Source of the DNA: CAKRJP01 sp963634745
GTDB lineage: Bacteria; Bacillota; Clostridia; Lachnospirales; Lachnospiraceae
Assembly: GCA_963634745.1 (NCBI GenBank)
Contig: CAVHCX010000013.1
Location: forward strand, 1 to 64,000
DNA: 64,000 nt
Direction: 5' to 3'
Shown here: in pieces, positions 42,558 to 51,568 of the stretch
How positions within the stretch are numbered: position 1 is the stretch's first letter
How the letters are laid out: each line of letters begins with the position of its first letter
Translations under genes and position numbers: made by a program
The notes under the pieces: generated by a model
Told to the model about the DNA's origin: nothing
The model's database searches: none
The model's input: the letters and a program-made list of their open reading frames with translations, nothing else

Positions 42558-42591
42558 AAAAAAGGAAGAGGCCCGGCCTCTTCCTTTTTTT
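42558..42591. terminator. Bidirectional rho-independent terminator
   Basis: Nine-bp perfect stem (42564-42572 with 42576-42584, GGAAGAGGC/GCCTCTTCC), loop CCG, flanked by A6 and T7. It lies between the convergent kinase and YitT genes and should stop transcription from both. Confidence 0.92.
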
Positions 42592-42605
42592 GCGTCTTGT
42601 AAAAT

Positions 42606-43442
42606 TTATCGCAGGATCTCATCGATGGTAGAAACCGTACTGAAGGATCCCTTATTTCTTGAGATGATTTTTTTCATCTGCTGAAGTTCAAAATAATTTA
42701 CATAACAGATAAGGGTGGTGTTGTCGCCGGCAATGACACCGGAGGAATTAATGATAGTGCAGGTCTTATTAAGCCTGTCCTTGATCTCCTGGATGATTGC
42801 ATCCGGATTCTTGGTAATAATGGTCACCTGCTTAATAGCTTCGTAGTGGTCGGTAAAGTGATCAATAATAGCAGTGGCAATAATATAAACCAGGAGACTT
42901 AAGAGTGCCGCATCCCGGTTGATCAGTAAAAAGACTGCGATATAGACGCAGATATTAAAGGCTACCAGAAAATTAGAAATACTGTAATCCTTTCCGGTAT
43001 GCTTGTAAATTCGGCTGACGATGATGTTGGCAAGGATTTCCGATCCGTCGATACAGCCTCCGTTTCTAAGAATCAGGGAGAGTCCGATACCCAGAAGGAT
43101 GCCGCCAAAGGCCACCGCAAGAAAGTGCTCCGTATTCAGTTCAAAGGGGATTTCTTCAAAACAGGCAAGGCCAAGAGTATATACGACAAAACCAATAAAT
43201 GTTTTAGCAAAGAAATATTTTCCGAGAAGAAAGATACCGGCAAGAAGAAAGGGCAGAAAAACCACAAGCACGCAAATAGACAGGTTATAGCCGGTGAGCT
43301 TGCTGATGATCATTGCAATTCCTGCGGTCCCGTAATCAATGGCATCATTGGGAAGCAGGATACAGGCCACGGAGAAGCTGGCAAAAAGAGCGCCCAGGAT
43401 AATGGAAAGGTAGGAAAGTAGTTCTTGAAATTTTTTGTTCAA
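42606..43442 (-). CDS. YitT family membrane protein with DUF2179 domain
   Basis: 278 residues. Five to six membrane helices occupy residues 1-190, with the family's NDAIDYGTAGIAMIISKLTGYNLS and GCIDGSEILANI segments. A C-terminal soluble DUF2179 domain of about 80 residues (VTIITKNPDAIIQEIKDRLNKTCTIINSSGV) has a PII-like fold. Members are widespread in Firmicutes; their transport role is not settled. The start is TTG with AAAGGAG about ten bases upstream; the nearby ATG is in another frame. Confidence 0.88.
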   Translation of the reverse strand: MNKKFQELLSYLSIILGALFASFSVACILLPNDAIDYGTAGIAMIISKLTGYNLSICVLVVFLPFLLAGIFLLGKYFFAKTFIGFVVYTLGLACFEEIPFELNTEHFLAVAFGGILLGIGLSLILRNGGCIDGSEILANIIVSRIYKHTGKDYSISNFLVAFNICVYIAVFLLINRDAALLSLLVYIIATAIIDHFTDHYEAIKQVTIITKNPDAIIQEIKDRLNKTCTIINSSGVIAGDNTTLICYVNYFELQQMKKIISRNKGSFSTVSTIDEILR

Positions 43443-43642
43443 CAGTCATCATCTCCTTTGGTTTTTTATGTTTAATAATAACAGAACAAAGAAGTCGTGT
43501 CTATCGTCATAAAAAAGAAAAGTAGAAGCTTTTGGGGTTATAGTTTCTTTTTATAATTGAAAATAGAATTTTGGGATTAGGCAGAAAAATCCTTTGGTGC
43601 TAGACTTTTTTCTAAAAATATCATGGGAAGGGAGTGGGAGAA

Positions 43643-44557
43643 ATGACGATTTTACAATTAAAGTACGTCCTGGCCATTGCAGGATCTTCTTCTATGAGGG
43701 AGGCCGCAAGTAAATTGTTTGTAACCCAGCCTGCTCTTTCTTCTACTATTCATGAGTTGGAGGAAGAGCTGGGCATTAAGATTTTTGATCGAAACAATAA
43801 GGGGATCTCACTGACGGAATCCGGGAGAGAATTTCTTGTATATGCCAAACAGGCAGTCAGCCAATATGAGCTGATTGAAGACCGCTATATCGAAAGAAAT
43901 AAAAGAAAGACCCATTTTTCCGTCTCCATCCAACACTATGTCTTTGCGGTGCATGCCTTTGTAAATACAGTAAAAAATTTTGATTCGGAGGGTTTTGTTT
44001 ATTCTATTTATGAAACCAGAACCCACGAAGTCCTGATGAATGTAAAAAATCTAAAAAGTGAAATCGGGATTCTGGCCTACTCTAAGAGCAATGGAAATAT
44101 TCTAAAAAAGCTATTTCGGGAATACCAGCTGGAGTTTCATCCTTTGATGATCAGGGGGACCTTTGTCTATTTATGGAAGGACCACCCCTTGGCAGGTAGA
44201 AGAGCGCTTTCCCTAAAAGACCTAAAAGATTACCCCTGCGTCAGTTTTGACCAAAGCAGTGACAGAGATTTTTATATATCGGAAGAAGCCCTGGGGGATT
44301 ATGCATTTGAGAAGCTAATTACAACCAATGACCGGGCGACCTCCTCGGAAATCCTGGCAAAGCTTAACGGATATTCTATAGGAACGGGAATTATGATTGA
44401 CAGTATGACCCTGCAGGATGGATTTGTTTCTATCAAACTTAAAGAAGAAGATCCCTTGACCATTGGATATATCAAAAGGAAAAATCATAAATTAAGTGAT
44501 ATAGGAAAAGTCTATGTTGAAGAATTGGAAAAATATGGGGAATTATCGAAAGGGTGA
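43643..44557 (+). CDS. LysR family transcriptional regulator of the sulfur gene cluster
   Basis: 304 residues from ATG 43643, preceded by GGGAAGGGAG (an in-frame GTG lies at 43634). The N-terminal helix-turn-helix is LAIAGSSSMREAASKLFVTQPALSSTIHELEEELGIKIFDR, and a C-terminal LysR substrate-binding domain follows. It stands directly upstream of, and co-directional with, the importer and sulfur genes. CysB and CysL, LysR-type proteins, control sulfur assimilation in other bacteria. Control of this cluster is inferred from position and from the palindrome at the end of the gene. Confidence 0.9.
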   Translation: MTILQLKYVLAIAGSSSMREAASKLFVTQPALSSTIHELEEELGIKIFDRNNKGISLTESGREFLVYAKQAVSQYELIEDRYIERNKRKTHFSVSIQHYVFAVHAFVNTVKNFDSEGFVYSIYETRTHEVLMNVKNLKSEIGILAYSKSNGNILKKLFREYQLEFHPLMIRGTFVYLWKDHPLAGRRALSLKDLKDYPCVSFDQSSDRDFYISEEALGDYAFEKLITTNDRATSSEILAKLNGYSIGTGIMIDSMTLQDGFVSIKLKEEDPLTIGYIKRKNHKLSDIGKVYVEELEKYGELSKG

Positions 44558-44574
44558 TAAGTGAAAATTATCAC
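44554..44574. promoter_or_regulatory. Candidate LysR-type operator for the sulfur cluster
   Basis: GTGATAA-N7-TTATCAC is a perfect inverted repeat with 7-bp arms, containing the ATAA-N7-TTAT pattern usual for LysR boxes. It overlaps the stop codon of the lysR gene and precedes the ATPase start by about 90 bases. No clear -10 could be fixed next to it. Confidence 0.55.
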
Positions 44575-44663
44575 AGGCGATAAAACTTATAAAATTTTCA
44601 AACAAGCCTACATCCTCTATGATAGACCGCAAGGAAGAAAAGCGTGATACAGGAGAGTGGGTT

Positions 44664-45725
44664 ATGTATATCGAATTAAAAAATATCAATAAATCCTTCG
44701 GAAATTTTCAGGCATCGAAAGATGTAAGCTTTGCAATCGAAAAGGGAAAATTAGTAGGACTTCTCGGACCTTCGGGAAGTGGGAAGACTACGATTCTTCG
44801 AATGCTTGCAGGGCTGGAACATCAAGATTCCGGGGATATCTGTATCAATGGAAATGTGGTAAACGATCTACCTTCCAGTCAGAGGGGGATCGGATTTGTA
44901 TTTCAAAATTACGCCTTGTTTCCTTATCTTACCGTGTATGACAACATTGCTTACGGTTTAAAAATCCAAAAGAAAGATAAGAAATTTATAAAAGAAAGAG
45001 TGACCGAGCTTCTTGATCTGGTGGGACTTCCGGGCTTGGAAAAAAGATATCCGGACCAGCTCTCCGGAGGTCAGAGGCAGAGAATTGCCCTGGCAAGAGC
45101 CTTGGCTCCCAATCCGGAGCTTCTGCTTTTAGATGAACCCTTTGCAGCCATTGATGCCAAGGTAAGGCAGGAACTTCGAACCTGGCTTCGGGAGACCATC
45201 GATAAAATCGGAATTACCAGTATTTTCGTAACGCACGACCAGGACGAGGCCATAGAAGTGGCTGACGAAATTATTATCACCAATGAAGGCCGGGTGGAAC
45301 AGATGGGGGATCCGGTGGAGATCTACCTTCATCCCAAGACCCCTTTTGTAGCTCAATTTATTGGGAAATCTTCCATTGTAGAAGATTATGGAGCCTTAAA
45401 AGGCTTTGATTCCATAGGACCGGATACGAAAGCAATTGTCCGTCCGGAATTTATAGAGATAAAAAATCCGGAAGACATAACAGAGCAAAGCTCTATTTAC
45501 GAACAGGCCAGGGTAGACCAGAGTATCTTTCGCGGAAACTACTTTGAGCTGGTGCTGGATGTCGGAGGCATTAGCTTAAGAGCCAATTCCCCCCTGGTAA
45601 ATGGCCCCTTAAAGAGCGGTGACCCGGTATGGATCCTGATCAATCAAATGTATGTCTTTGACGAAAAGACGACCAGGACCCTGACAAACAAGGGTCTGGA
45701 TGTATCCGGCATGTATTACATCTAG
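44664..45725 (+). CDS. ABC transporter ATP-binding protein, TauB/SsuB or CysA type
   Basis: 353 residues from ATG 44664 (AGGAG eight bases before; the frame is open to 44619). It has Walker A GPSGSGKTTILRM, the Q-loop VFQNYALFPY, signature LSGGQRQRIALARAL, Walker B LLLLDEPFAAID and the H-loop FVTHDQDEA, then a C-terminal TOBE-like domain of about 100 residues (from IVRPEFIEI). With a C-terminal regulatory domain it looks like CysA/PotA-type subunits, while the permease and binding protein next to it are of the nitrate/taurine/sulfonate class. First gene of the importer, in the long sulfur transcript. Confidence 0.9.
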   Translation: MYIELKNINKSFGNFQASKDVSFAIEKGKLVGLLGPSGSGKTTILRMLAGLEHQDSGDICINGNVVNDLPSSQRGIGFVFQNYALFPYLTVYDNIAYGLKIQKKDKKFIKERVTELLDLVGLPGLEKRYPDQLSGGQRQRIALARALAPNPELLLLDEPFAAIDAKVRQELRTWLRETIDKIGITSIFVTHDQDEAIEVADEIIITNEGRVEQMGDPVEIYLHPKTPFVAQFIGKSSIVEDYGALKGFDSIGPDTKAIVRPEFIEIKNPEDITEQSSIYEQARVDQSIFRGNYFELVLDVGGISLRANSPLVNGPLKSGDPVWILINQMYVFDEKTTRTLTNKGLDVSGMYYI

Positions 45726-45742
45726 GAAGGAGGAGAAAGATC

Positions 45743-46540
45743 ATGGCAGCACAAACAAATATAAAAAAAACAGGGAGTCTTGATTTGGCCTTAAAAATTA
45801 TTAAAACAGGAATCGTCTCCTGGCTCATTGTATTCCTGATCTGGGGCTTGGGCTCTATGCAGTATGATGAGATTTTCCTCCCGAGTCCTATGGAAACCTG
45901 GGGAGCTATTAAAGAACTGGTACTCAATGGGACCTTGTGGGCGGATATTGTTGCTTCAGTAAGCCGAGTACTTAAGGGCTGGGGGCTGGCTGTGATTACA
46001 GCTGTTCCCATAGGTCTTTTGGTGGGACATTTTAAACCCATCCGCTGGATTGTGGAACCTATCTTAAGTCTCTTTCGTTTTATCCCGGCTATTGCCCTGA
46101 CCTCCCTCTTTCTCATGTGGTTTGGGGTGGATGATACTTCCAAGGTAGCCCTTATCTTATATGCGGCATTTTTCCAGGTGCTGGTAAATACCATTGCAGG
46201 AGTCGTTTCGGTAGATGCCTCTCTTATGGAGGCGGCAGCCTGTATGGGGGCCAGTCCCTTGCGGGTGTTTTTTACGGTGGTCCTGCCTTCGGCAGTTCCC
46301 AACATGTTCACCGGCATCCGACTTGGCCTTAGCAGCAGTATCATCTGCGTTATCGCAGCAGAGATGCTGGTAGGAAACGACGGTCTTGGATATTTGATCC
46401 AAAGTTCCAAGATGTACTATAAAACAGCCTGGGCCTTTGCGGGAATTGTAACTTTGGCCTTGATCGGTTTTGTGGCAGATCGTCTGCTTCAGCTCTTCGG
46501 AGTCACCTTTTTAAGGCATTTTGGAGTGAAAAAAGCGTAA
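45743..46540 (+). CDS. ABC transporter permease, TauC/SsuC type
   Basis: 265 residues with about six membrane helices and the BPD_transp_1 EAA-type loop (LMEAAACMGASPLRVFFTVVLPSAVPNMFTGIRLGL). The opening WLIVFLIWGLGSMQYDEIFLPSPMETW (LPSP element) is typical of permeases for taurine, alkanesulfonates, nitrate or thiamine precursors. It stands between the ATPase and the binding protein, seventeen bases from the first. The class of substrate, an organosulfur compound, is inferred from the genes downstream. Confidence 0.92.
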   Translation: MAAQTNIKKTGSLDLALKIIKTGIVSWLIVFLIWGLGSMQYDEIFLPSPMETWGAIKELVLNGTLWADIVASVSRVLKGWGLAVITAVPIGLLVGHFKPIRWIVEPILSLFRFIPAIALTSLFLMWFGVDDTSKVALILYAAFFQVLVNTIAGVVSVDASLMEAAACMGASPLRVFFTVVLPSAVPNMFTGIRLGLSSSIICVIAAEMLVGNDGLGYLIQSSKMYYKTAWAFAGIVTLALIGFVADRLLQLFGVTFLRHFGVKKA

Positions 46541-46590
46541 GAAAGATAGAGTAGGAAAATAGAGCAAGAGAAAATAGGAGGAAATTGATT

Positions 46591-47640
46591 ATGAAGAAAA
46601 GAATCATAAGTTTGGCAGCGGCAGCGGTTTTTGTATTTGCAAGCCTGACAGGCTGCGGCAATACAGCGGATACGAGCAAAGCAGAAAATTCATCCACATC
46701 CACTTCTTCCGCAAGTGGGGATTTGGTAAAGGTAAGAGATGCGGTAATGACCGGCCAGTTGGACCAGTATGCCACAGAGGTTGGCCTCTGGCAGGGGATT
46801 TTTGAAAAATATGGAATTGATCTGCAGACCACAGAATTTGTGGCAGGAATCAATACCATTGATGCAGTGGTAAATGGAACCGCGGATATCGGAATGATGG
46901 CAGATTATGCAACCGTAAACCGGCTGGGAAATACCTTGGATGCCACAAATTTGCAGATCTTTTCTCAGATTTCCGGTGGCCAGTCCGCCCTATCCGGTGG
47001 CCTCTATGTGGATCCAAAATATGAAAATGATTTAGACAGCCTAGACGGGTCTGCAGGATTTATGTACCAGGAAGGAACGGTCACCTACTACTATGCATGC
47101 AAGTGCATCGAATATCTGGGCTTAGATGAGGACAAGCAGAATTTGATCAATACGGATTCTTCCCAGACCCGCCTGGCCTTGATTGAAAAGGGCGGTGCAT
47201 CGGCAGTCTATGCCAACGGTTCCGAAGCAAAATATATCGAAGATGCAGGATGGGTCCAGGTTGCGACCTCTGAGGAAATCGGTATTCAGACCGGGTCTTA
47301 CTTTTTGGCGACTGACCAGTATATCGCAGACAATACAGACACCCTGGCAAACTTCCTTTTGGCTGTGGATGAAAGTACCCAGTATATCAATGACCATTTA
47401 GACGCGTCCGCAGACTACCTGGCAGACAAGCTGGGAGTAAAGGCAGAGGACTTTAAGGAGAACTGGAAAAATTATAACTTTGAGCCGGGATTTTCTGAGG
47501 AGGCTACCGAGCATTTGGAGGATATCGAGGCCTGGGGTTACGAGCACGGAAGTTTCCCTACGGACTATAACATAAGAGATTTTATCAACACGGATGTGGT
47601 TAAGATTGCCTTTCCTGACAGCCTAAGCATTGACCAATAG
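46591..47640 (+). CDS. ABC substrate-binding lipoprotein, TauA/SsuA type
   Basis: 349 residues from ATG 46591 (AGGAGG upstream; an in-frame TTG lies at 46585). A signal peptide with lipobox LTGCG (Cys about 21) and a Ser/Thr-rich tether are followed by a NMT1/SsuA-like domain (VRDAVMTGQLDQYATEVGLWQGIFEKYGIDLQTTEFVAGINTIDAVVNGTADIG). Members bind sulfonates, taurine, nitrate or pyrimidines. The mature protein would sit on the outer face of the membrane. Its ligand is the key unknown of the cluster; a sulfonate or aryl sulfate would fit. Confidence 0.9.
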   Translation: MKKRIISLAAAAVFVFASLTGCGNTADTSKAENSSTSTSSASGDLVKVRDAVMTGQLDQYATEVGLWQGIFEKYGIDLQTTEFVAGINTIDAVVNGTADIGMMADYATVNRLGNTLDATNLQIFSQISGGQSALSGGLYVDPKYENDLDSLDGSAGFMYQEGTVTYYYACKCIEYLGLDEDKQNLINTDSSQTRLALIEKGGASAVYANGSEAKYIEDAGWVQVATSEEIGIQTGSYFLATDQYIADNTDTLANFLLAVDESTQYINDHLDASADYLADKLGVKAEDFKENWKNYNFEPGFSEEATEHLEDIEAWGYEHGSFPTDYNIRDFINTDVVKIAFPDSLSIDQ

Positions 47641-47659
47641 AGGGAGGAGAAAGTGACCT

Positions 47660-47974
47660 ATGATACAAGACTTAAATGTAAATAATTTTGATGAAGAGAT
47701 CAATAAAGACAAACCGGTGCTGGTGGAGTTTTACACTAGCACATGCAGCCACTGCAAAAAACTGGCAGGGGCCTTGGAGAAACTTGCAAAGGAAAAAGGA
47801 GAGGAAGTTTTCTTCGGAAAATGCAATATAGAGGAGGAAGCCCTGCTGCAGAGCAGGTTTGATATTACAGTCGTTCCTACTCTTTTCTTTATCAAAGATG
47901 GAGAGATTAAAAACAAGCTGGTCGGGGAGATTCATCCCCTGATCATCCAGGAAGAAATTAAAAAGCTAATTTAG
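47660..47974 (+). CDS. Thioredoxin-like protein with CSHC active site
   Basis: 104 residues with thioredoxin fold. The active site at 29-32 reads Cys-Ser-His-Cys after EFYTST, so the usual Trp and the GP pair of WCGPC are missing. The cis-Pro segment TVVPTLFFIKDGE is present. It lies between the importer and the arylsulfotransferase-family gene, twenty bases after the former and fourteen before the latter, with a thioredoxin reductase two genes on. The context suggests it donates electrons to, or accepts a sulfur group from, one of the cluster's enzymes rather than serving as the general thioredoxin. Confidence 0.88.
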   Translation: MIQDLNVNNFDEEINKDKPVLVEFYTSTCSHCKKLAGALEKLAKEKGEEVFFGKCNIEEEALLQSRFDITVVPTLFFIKDGEIKNKLVGEIHPLIIQEEIKKLI

Positions 47975-47988
47975 GAGGAGAGAAAGTC

Positions 47989-49479
47989 ATGGGTTATCCA
48001 AGTGTATTTCCAACAGGAGTTTTACTATATAACAAAGACAAGGCCTATAACGGCTATACCATTTATCCGTCGGCAAAGGGAGCCCTTCTTATTGATATGA
48101 ACGGAAATGAAGTCAATCTTTGGGCGGGCCTTGGGGGCTTTCCCAACAAGATCCTGCCCGGAGGCTATGTCATGGGAACCACGGGAGAGCGTGGCGGCAA
48201 ATATGCCTATCAGGATCAATTGGACTTGGTGCAGGTAGATTACGAAGGAAATATTGTCTGGAAATTTGACCACACCGAACTCATCGCAGATCCGGGCAAG
48301 GAACCAAGCTGGCAGGCTAGACAACATCACGACTACCAGAGAGAGGGAAATACCGTCGGCTATTATTATCCGGGTGGAGAAGCCAAGACAGATGGTGGAA
48401 AAACCCTGATCCTGACCCATGAAAATGTGTATAACCATGAAATTTCTGACAAGAAACTCATTGATGACAAGATCATCGAGGTGGATTGGGAAGGAAATAT
48501 TTTGTGGAGCTGGCGAGCTTCCGATCATTTCGAGGAATTTGATTTTGATGAGTCGGCAAAGAATGTCCTCTTTCGAAATCCCGGCCTTCACGGAGAAGCC
48601 GGTGGGGACTGGATGCATATTAACTGTGTTTCCGTTCTTGGAGAGAACAAGTGGTACGACGCAGGAGATGAGAGATTCCATCCGGACAACCTGATCTTTG
48701 ATGCGAGAAATGCCAATATTCTGGCCATTATCAGTAAAAAGACCGGAGAAATCGTATGGCAGATCGGCCCGGATTTTTCAAAGACCAAAGAACTTCGAAA
48801 ATTAGGATGGATCATCGGACAACATCATTTCCATATGATCCCCAAGGGCCTTCCGGGAGCAGGAAATCTCTTGGTATTTGATAACGGCGGCGAGGGTGGC
48901 TATGGAAATCCAAACCCCAGCGCCCCTACAGGAAATAACAATGCCCACAGAGATTACTCCAGGGTCTTGGAATTTGATCCTATTAGCCTGGAGATCATCT
49001 GGCAGTATACCCCGCTGGAGGCAGGAAATCTTTTATTTACCGATGCCTCTAAATTCTACAGTTCCTATATCAGTTCGGCCCAGCGCCTGCCAAATGGTAA
49101 TACTCTGATCACGGAAGGATCGGATGGGCATCTTTTGGAGGTGACGCCGGATCATGAGATCGTATGGGAATATATAAATCCTTATTTTAAAAATATTGGT
49201 GGAAATTTCAAGATGAACATGGTCTATCGCAGTTACCGCGTTCCTTATGAGTGGGTGCCCCAGGCAAGCCACGGGGAGGAGGTAGCTATTGAGGCCTTGG
49301 ATGTGGAAAACTTCCGAGTACCGGGAGCCTCCAAGGGAGCGGGGACCGGAAAAATCACCCGGGTAGAAGGGGTAGACCCAAATCGTTCCAGCGTCACCGG
49401 TATGAACGGAGACGATGGGGACAGTGAGGAGGAGCGACTGGATTTTTGCGTGGCCTCTGTAAAGAAGGGAGACCTTTAA
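47989..49479 (+). CDS. Arylsulfotransferase (ASST) family protein, cytosolic
   Basis: 496 residues. A six-bladed-propeller ASST-type protein with repeated NGNxLI-like blade motifs (GGYVMGTTGERGG, NGNTLITEGSDGHLLEV, WQYTPLEAGNLL). Candidate catalytic residues by analogy with E. coli AssT (two to three His and an Arg) are H210 in DWMHINCV, H279/H280/H282 in GQHHFHMI and R325 in SRVLEF. AssT moves a sulfuryl group from one phenol to another through a sulfo-His intermediate, without PAPS, and is periplasmic. This protein has no signal peptide, so it acts in the cytosol next to thioredoxins and a sulfite reductase. The natural acceptor is unknown; a thiol is proposed in the findings. Confidence 0.85.
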   Translation: MGYPSVFPTGVLLYNKDKAYNGYTIYPSAKGALLIDMNGNEVNLWAGLGGFPNKILPGGYVMGTTGERGGKYAYQDQLDLVQVDYEGNIVWKFDHTELIADPGKEPSWQARQHHDYQREGNTVGYYYPGGEAKTDGGKTLILTHENVYNHEISDKKLIDDKIIEVDWEGNILWSWRASDHFEEFDFDESAKNVLFRNPGLHGEAGGDWMHINCVSVLGENKWYDAGDERFHPDNLIFDARNANILAIISKKTGEIVWQIGPDFSKTKELRKLGWIIGQHHFHMIPKGLPGAGNLLVFDNGGEGGYGNPNPSAPTGNNNAHRDYSRVLEFDPISLEIIWQYTPLEAGNLLFTDASKFYSSYISSAQRLPNGNTLITEGSDGHLLEVTPDHEIVWEYINPYFKNIGGNFKMNMVYRSYRVPYEWVPQASHGEEVAIEALDVENFRVPGASKGAGTGKITRVEGVDPNRSSVTGMNGDDGDSEEERLDFCVASVKKGDL

Positions 49480-49501
49480 AATACATAAAGGAGTGAAAGC
49501 T

Positions 49502-50407
49502 ATGGATGGGTGTATAGATGTAGCCATCATCGGAAGCGGTCCGGCGGGCTTGAGTGCAGCAATTTATGCAATGCGGGCAAATTTATCAGCCCTGGTCATA
49601 GAAAAAGAATATGAAGGCACGGGGCAGATTGCTGAGAGCGGGAAGGTGGATAACTATCTGGGATTTCCCGGAATCAGTGGATATGATCTGGGAGAGAATT
49701 TCAGAAATCATGCCTTAAAGCTTGGGGTCTCATTTCTAGAGCAGGAAGTGACCAAGATAGAAAAAATAGATGCAGACAGCTTTGGGATTTGGCTGGGGGA
49801 TGGGACCTCAGTGGAAGCGAGGGCTGTGATCTATGCCGCCGGTGCTTCTCCCAGGAGGGCAAATGTTCCGGGTGAAAAAGAGTATGCAGGGAAAGGAATT
49901 TCCTACTGCGCGATCTGTGATGGGTCTTTTTATAGGGGGAAGAAGGTCGCAGTTTTAGGAGGCGGAGATACGGCCCTGGACGACGCCCTTTACCTGGCAG
50001 ACTTAGCGGATCAGGTTTATATCATCCACAGAAGAAAAGAATTTCGTGGGGCGGGGGCCAGCGTGAAGAAACTAGAAGAGAAGAAGAATGTTTCTTTTCT
50101 TTTAGGACATCAGGTGACAGAGATTCTGGGAGATCAGAAGCTGACGGGGGTCCTTTTAGAGGATGGAAGCTCCCTTTTAGTAGATGGGGTCTTCATAGCT
50201 TATGGCTCTCTTCCTCGCACAGACCTTTTAAAAGACTTGCTGGACCTAGACCCGGCCGGCTATGTAAAAGCAGATGAGACGGGCGCCACCGGTTTGGAAG
50301 GATTTTATGTAGCAGGAGATGTAAGAAGCAAGAAGCTTCGCCAGGTGGTGACGGCGGTTTCCGACGGGGCAAATGCGGCGACAGCGGTGGCAGAATATTT
50401 GACATAA
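49502..50407 (+). CDS. trxB: Thioredoxin reductase (NADPH, FAD)
   Basis: 301 residues from ATG 49502 (AAGGAG eight bases upstream; an in-frame GTG lies at 49493). The FAD-binding GSGPAGLSAAIYAMRA opens the chain, the redox-active pair is CAIC (about 135-138, SYCAICDGSF), the NADPH site is GGGDTALDDALYLADLA, and the FAD C-terminal site is GLEGFYVAGDVRSK. It reduces thioredoxins with NADPH. Here it sits between the ASST-family and sulfite-reductase genes, so it probably serves the two atypical thioredoxins of the cluster. Confidence 0.93.
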   Translation: MDGCIDVAIIGSGPAGLSAAIYAMRANLSALVIEKEYEGTGQIAESGKVDNYLGFPGISGYDLGENFRNHALKLGVSFLEQEVTKIEKIDADSFGIWLGDGTSVEARAVIYAAGASPRRANVPGEKEYAGKGISYCAICDGSFYRGKKVAVLGGGDTALDDALYLADLADQVYIIHRRKEFRGAGASVKKLEEKKNVSFLLGHQVTEILGDQKLTGVLLEDGSSLLVDGVFIAYGSLPRTDLLKDLLDLDPAGYVKADETGATGLEGFYVAGDVRSKKLRQVVTAVSDGANAATAVAEYLT

Positions 50408-50435
50408 AGAAAGAAACGACGAGGAGAAGAATAGG

Positions 50436-51302
50436 ATGGCAGAGAAAATAGATTATTCCGCCTTGAAAAAAGGCGGCTATATGAGACAAAAGCAGAAAGG
50501 CTACGGGTCTCTTAGACTTGCTGTGATCGGCGGGAATCTGACGGCTGAAAATATTAAAACCGTGGCAGAGGTGGCGAAAAAATATGGCAAGGGCTATGTG
50601 CATATGACTTCCAGACAGGGCATAGAGATTCCTTTTATTAAGGTGGAAGACCTGGCCCGGGTCAAAGAGGAATTGGAAAAAGGTGGCGTGGGAACTGGTG
50701 TGTGTGGTCCCAGAGTTCGTACGGTTACCGCCTGTCAGGGATCGGAAATCTGTCCCAGCGGATGTATCGATACCTACACTCTGGCCAAGGAATTGGATGC
50801 CAGATATTTCGGACGGGAGCTTCCCCACAAGTTCAAATTCGGGGTCACAGGCTGCCAGAACAACTGCCTGAAGGCGGAAGAAAATGACGTGGGAATCAAA
50901 GGCGGCATGAAAGTCTGCTATCGAGAAGAAGACTGCATTTCCTGTGGGGTATGTGTAAAGGCCTGCCGTCAGGGGGCTCTGAAAATGCTAGACGGAAAAG
51001 TGGAGCTTGATGCAGAAAAATGTAACCACTGCGGACGCTGCCTAAAGAGCTGTCCGGTGGACGCCTGGGATGGAAGCCCCGGATATATTGTTTCCTTTGG
51101 GGGAACCTTTGGAAATAATATTTATAAGGGAGAGGAACTGCTTCCTATGATTCCGGATAAAGATAGCCTATTTCGTGTGACAGACGCGGCAATCGATTTC
51201 TTTGAGAAACATGCAAATCCGGGCGAACGTTTCCGCAAGACCCTGCAGCGGGTCGGTGAGGATGAATTGCTTGAAGACCTTAAGAAGGCCTATGAAGGAT
51301 AA
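50436..51302 (+). CDS. Small siroheme sulfite/nitrite reductase with ferredoxin domain
   Basis: 288 residues. The half-sized nitrite/sulfite reductase fold has the siroheme-[4Fe-4S] ligands C100-x5-C106 and C140-x3-C144 (GVTGCQNNCLKAEENDVG). Inserted at about 160-215 is a two-cluster ferredoxin (CISCGVCVKAC, CNHCGRCLKSCP). This layout matches the anaerobic AsrC-like and small assimilatory sulfite reductases that turn sulfite into sulfide with six electrons. The genes that make siroheme lie downstream in the same run, which supports the assignment. Nitrite reduction is possible in principle, but every neighbour points to sulfur. Confidence 0.88.
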   Translation: MAEKIDYSALKKGGYMRQKQKGYGSLRLAVIGGNLTAENIKTVAEVAKKYGKGYVHMTSRQGIEIPFIKVEDLARVKEELEKGGVGTGVCGPRVRTVTACQGSEICPSGCIDTYTLAKELDARYFGRELPHKFKFGVTGCQNNCLKAEENDVGIKGGMKVCYREEDCISCGVCVKACRQGALKMLDGKVELDAEKCNHCGRCLKSCPVDAWDGSPGYIVSFGGTFGNNIYKGEELLPMIPDKDSLFRVTDAAIDFFEKHANPGERFRKTLQRVGEDELLEDLKKAYEG

Positions 51303-51316
51303 AAAGGAGTTAACCT

Positions 51317-51568
51317 ATGGCAGAATTAGATTTAGAAGTGACAGATGAAGTAGATATTACCGATAAGGTATGCCCCATGACTTTTGTGAAGGCAAAGGTT
51401 GCGATTGAGGAATTGGAGGATGGGGAAATCCTGGCCATCCGTATGAATGACGGGGAACCGGTACAGAATGTTCCCAGAAGTATGAAGGAAGAGGGCCATA
51501 AGGTTCTGAAATTAACAGACAACGAAGATGGGACCTACACCCTGTATGTAAGAAAGGTGGAAGATTAA
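51317..51568 (+). CDS. TusA-like sulfur carrier protein
   Basis: 83 residues of the TusA/SirA/YeeD fold. The N-terminal active Cys lies in VCPMTFVKAKVAIEEL, where the usual CPxP box reads CPMT. These proteins carry sulfur as a persulfide between partners. It starts fourteen bases after the reductase, and its stop overlaps the next start (TAATG). In sulfur clusters of this sort it may carry sulfide or sulfane sulfur from the reductase to the carrier-activating enzyme (inference). Confidence 0.85.
   Translation: MAELDLEVTDEVDITDKVCPMTFVKAKVAIEELEDGEILAIRMNDGEPVQNVPRSMKEEGHKVLKLTDNEDGTYTLYVRKVED

Noticed and set aside
45640..46410. 256-codon minus-strand frame over the importer genes
   Set aside because: It lies wholly within the ATPase and permease genes and shows no family motif, so it is a shadow frame.
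50436..51302. Nitrite reductase in nitrogen metabolism
   Set aside because: All neighbours concern sulfur transfer and there is no nitrate reductase or nitrite transporter.
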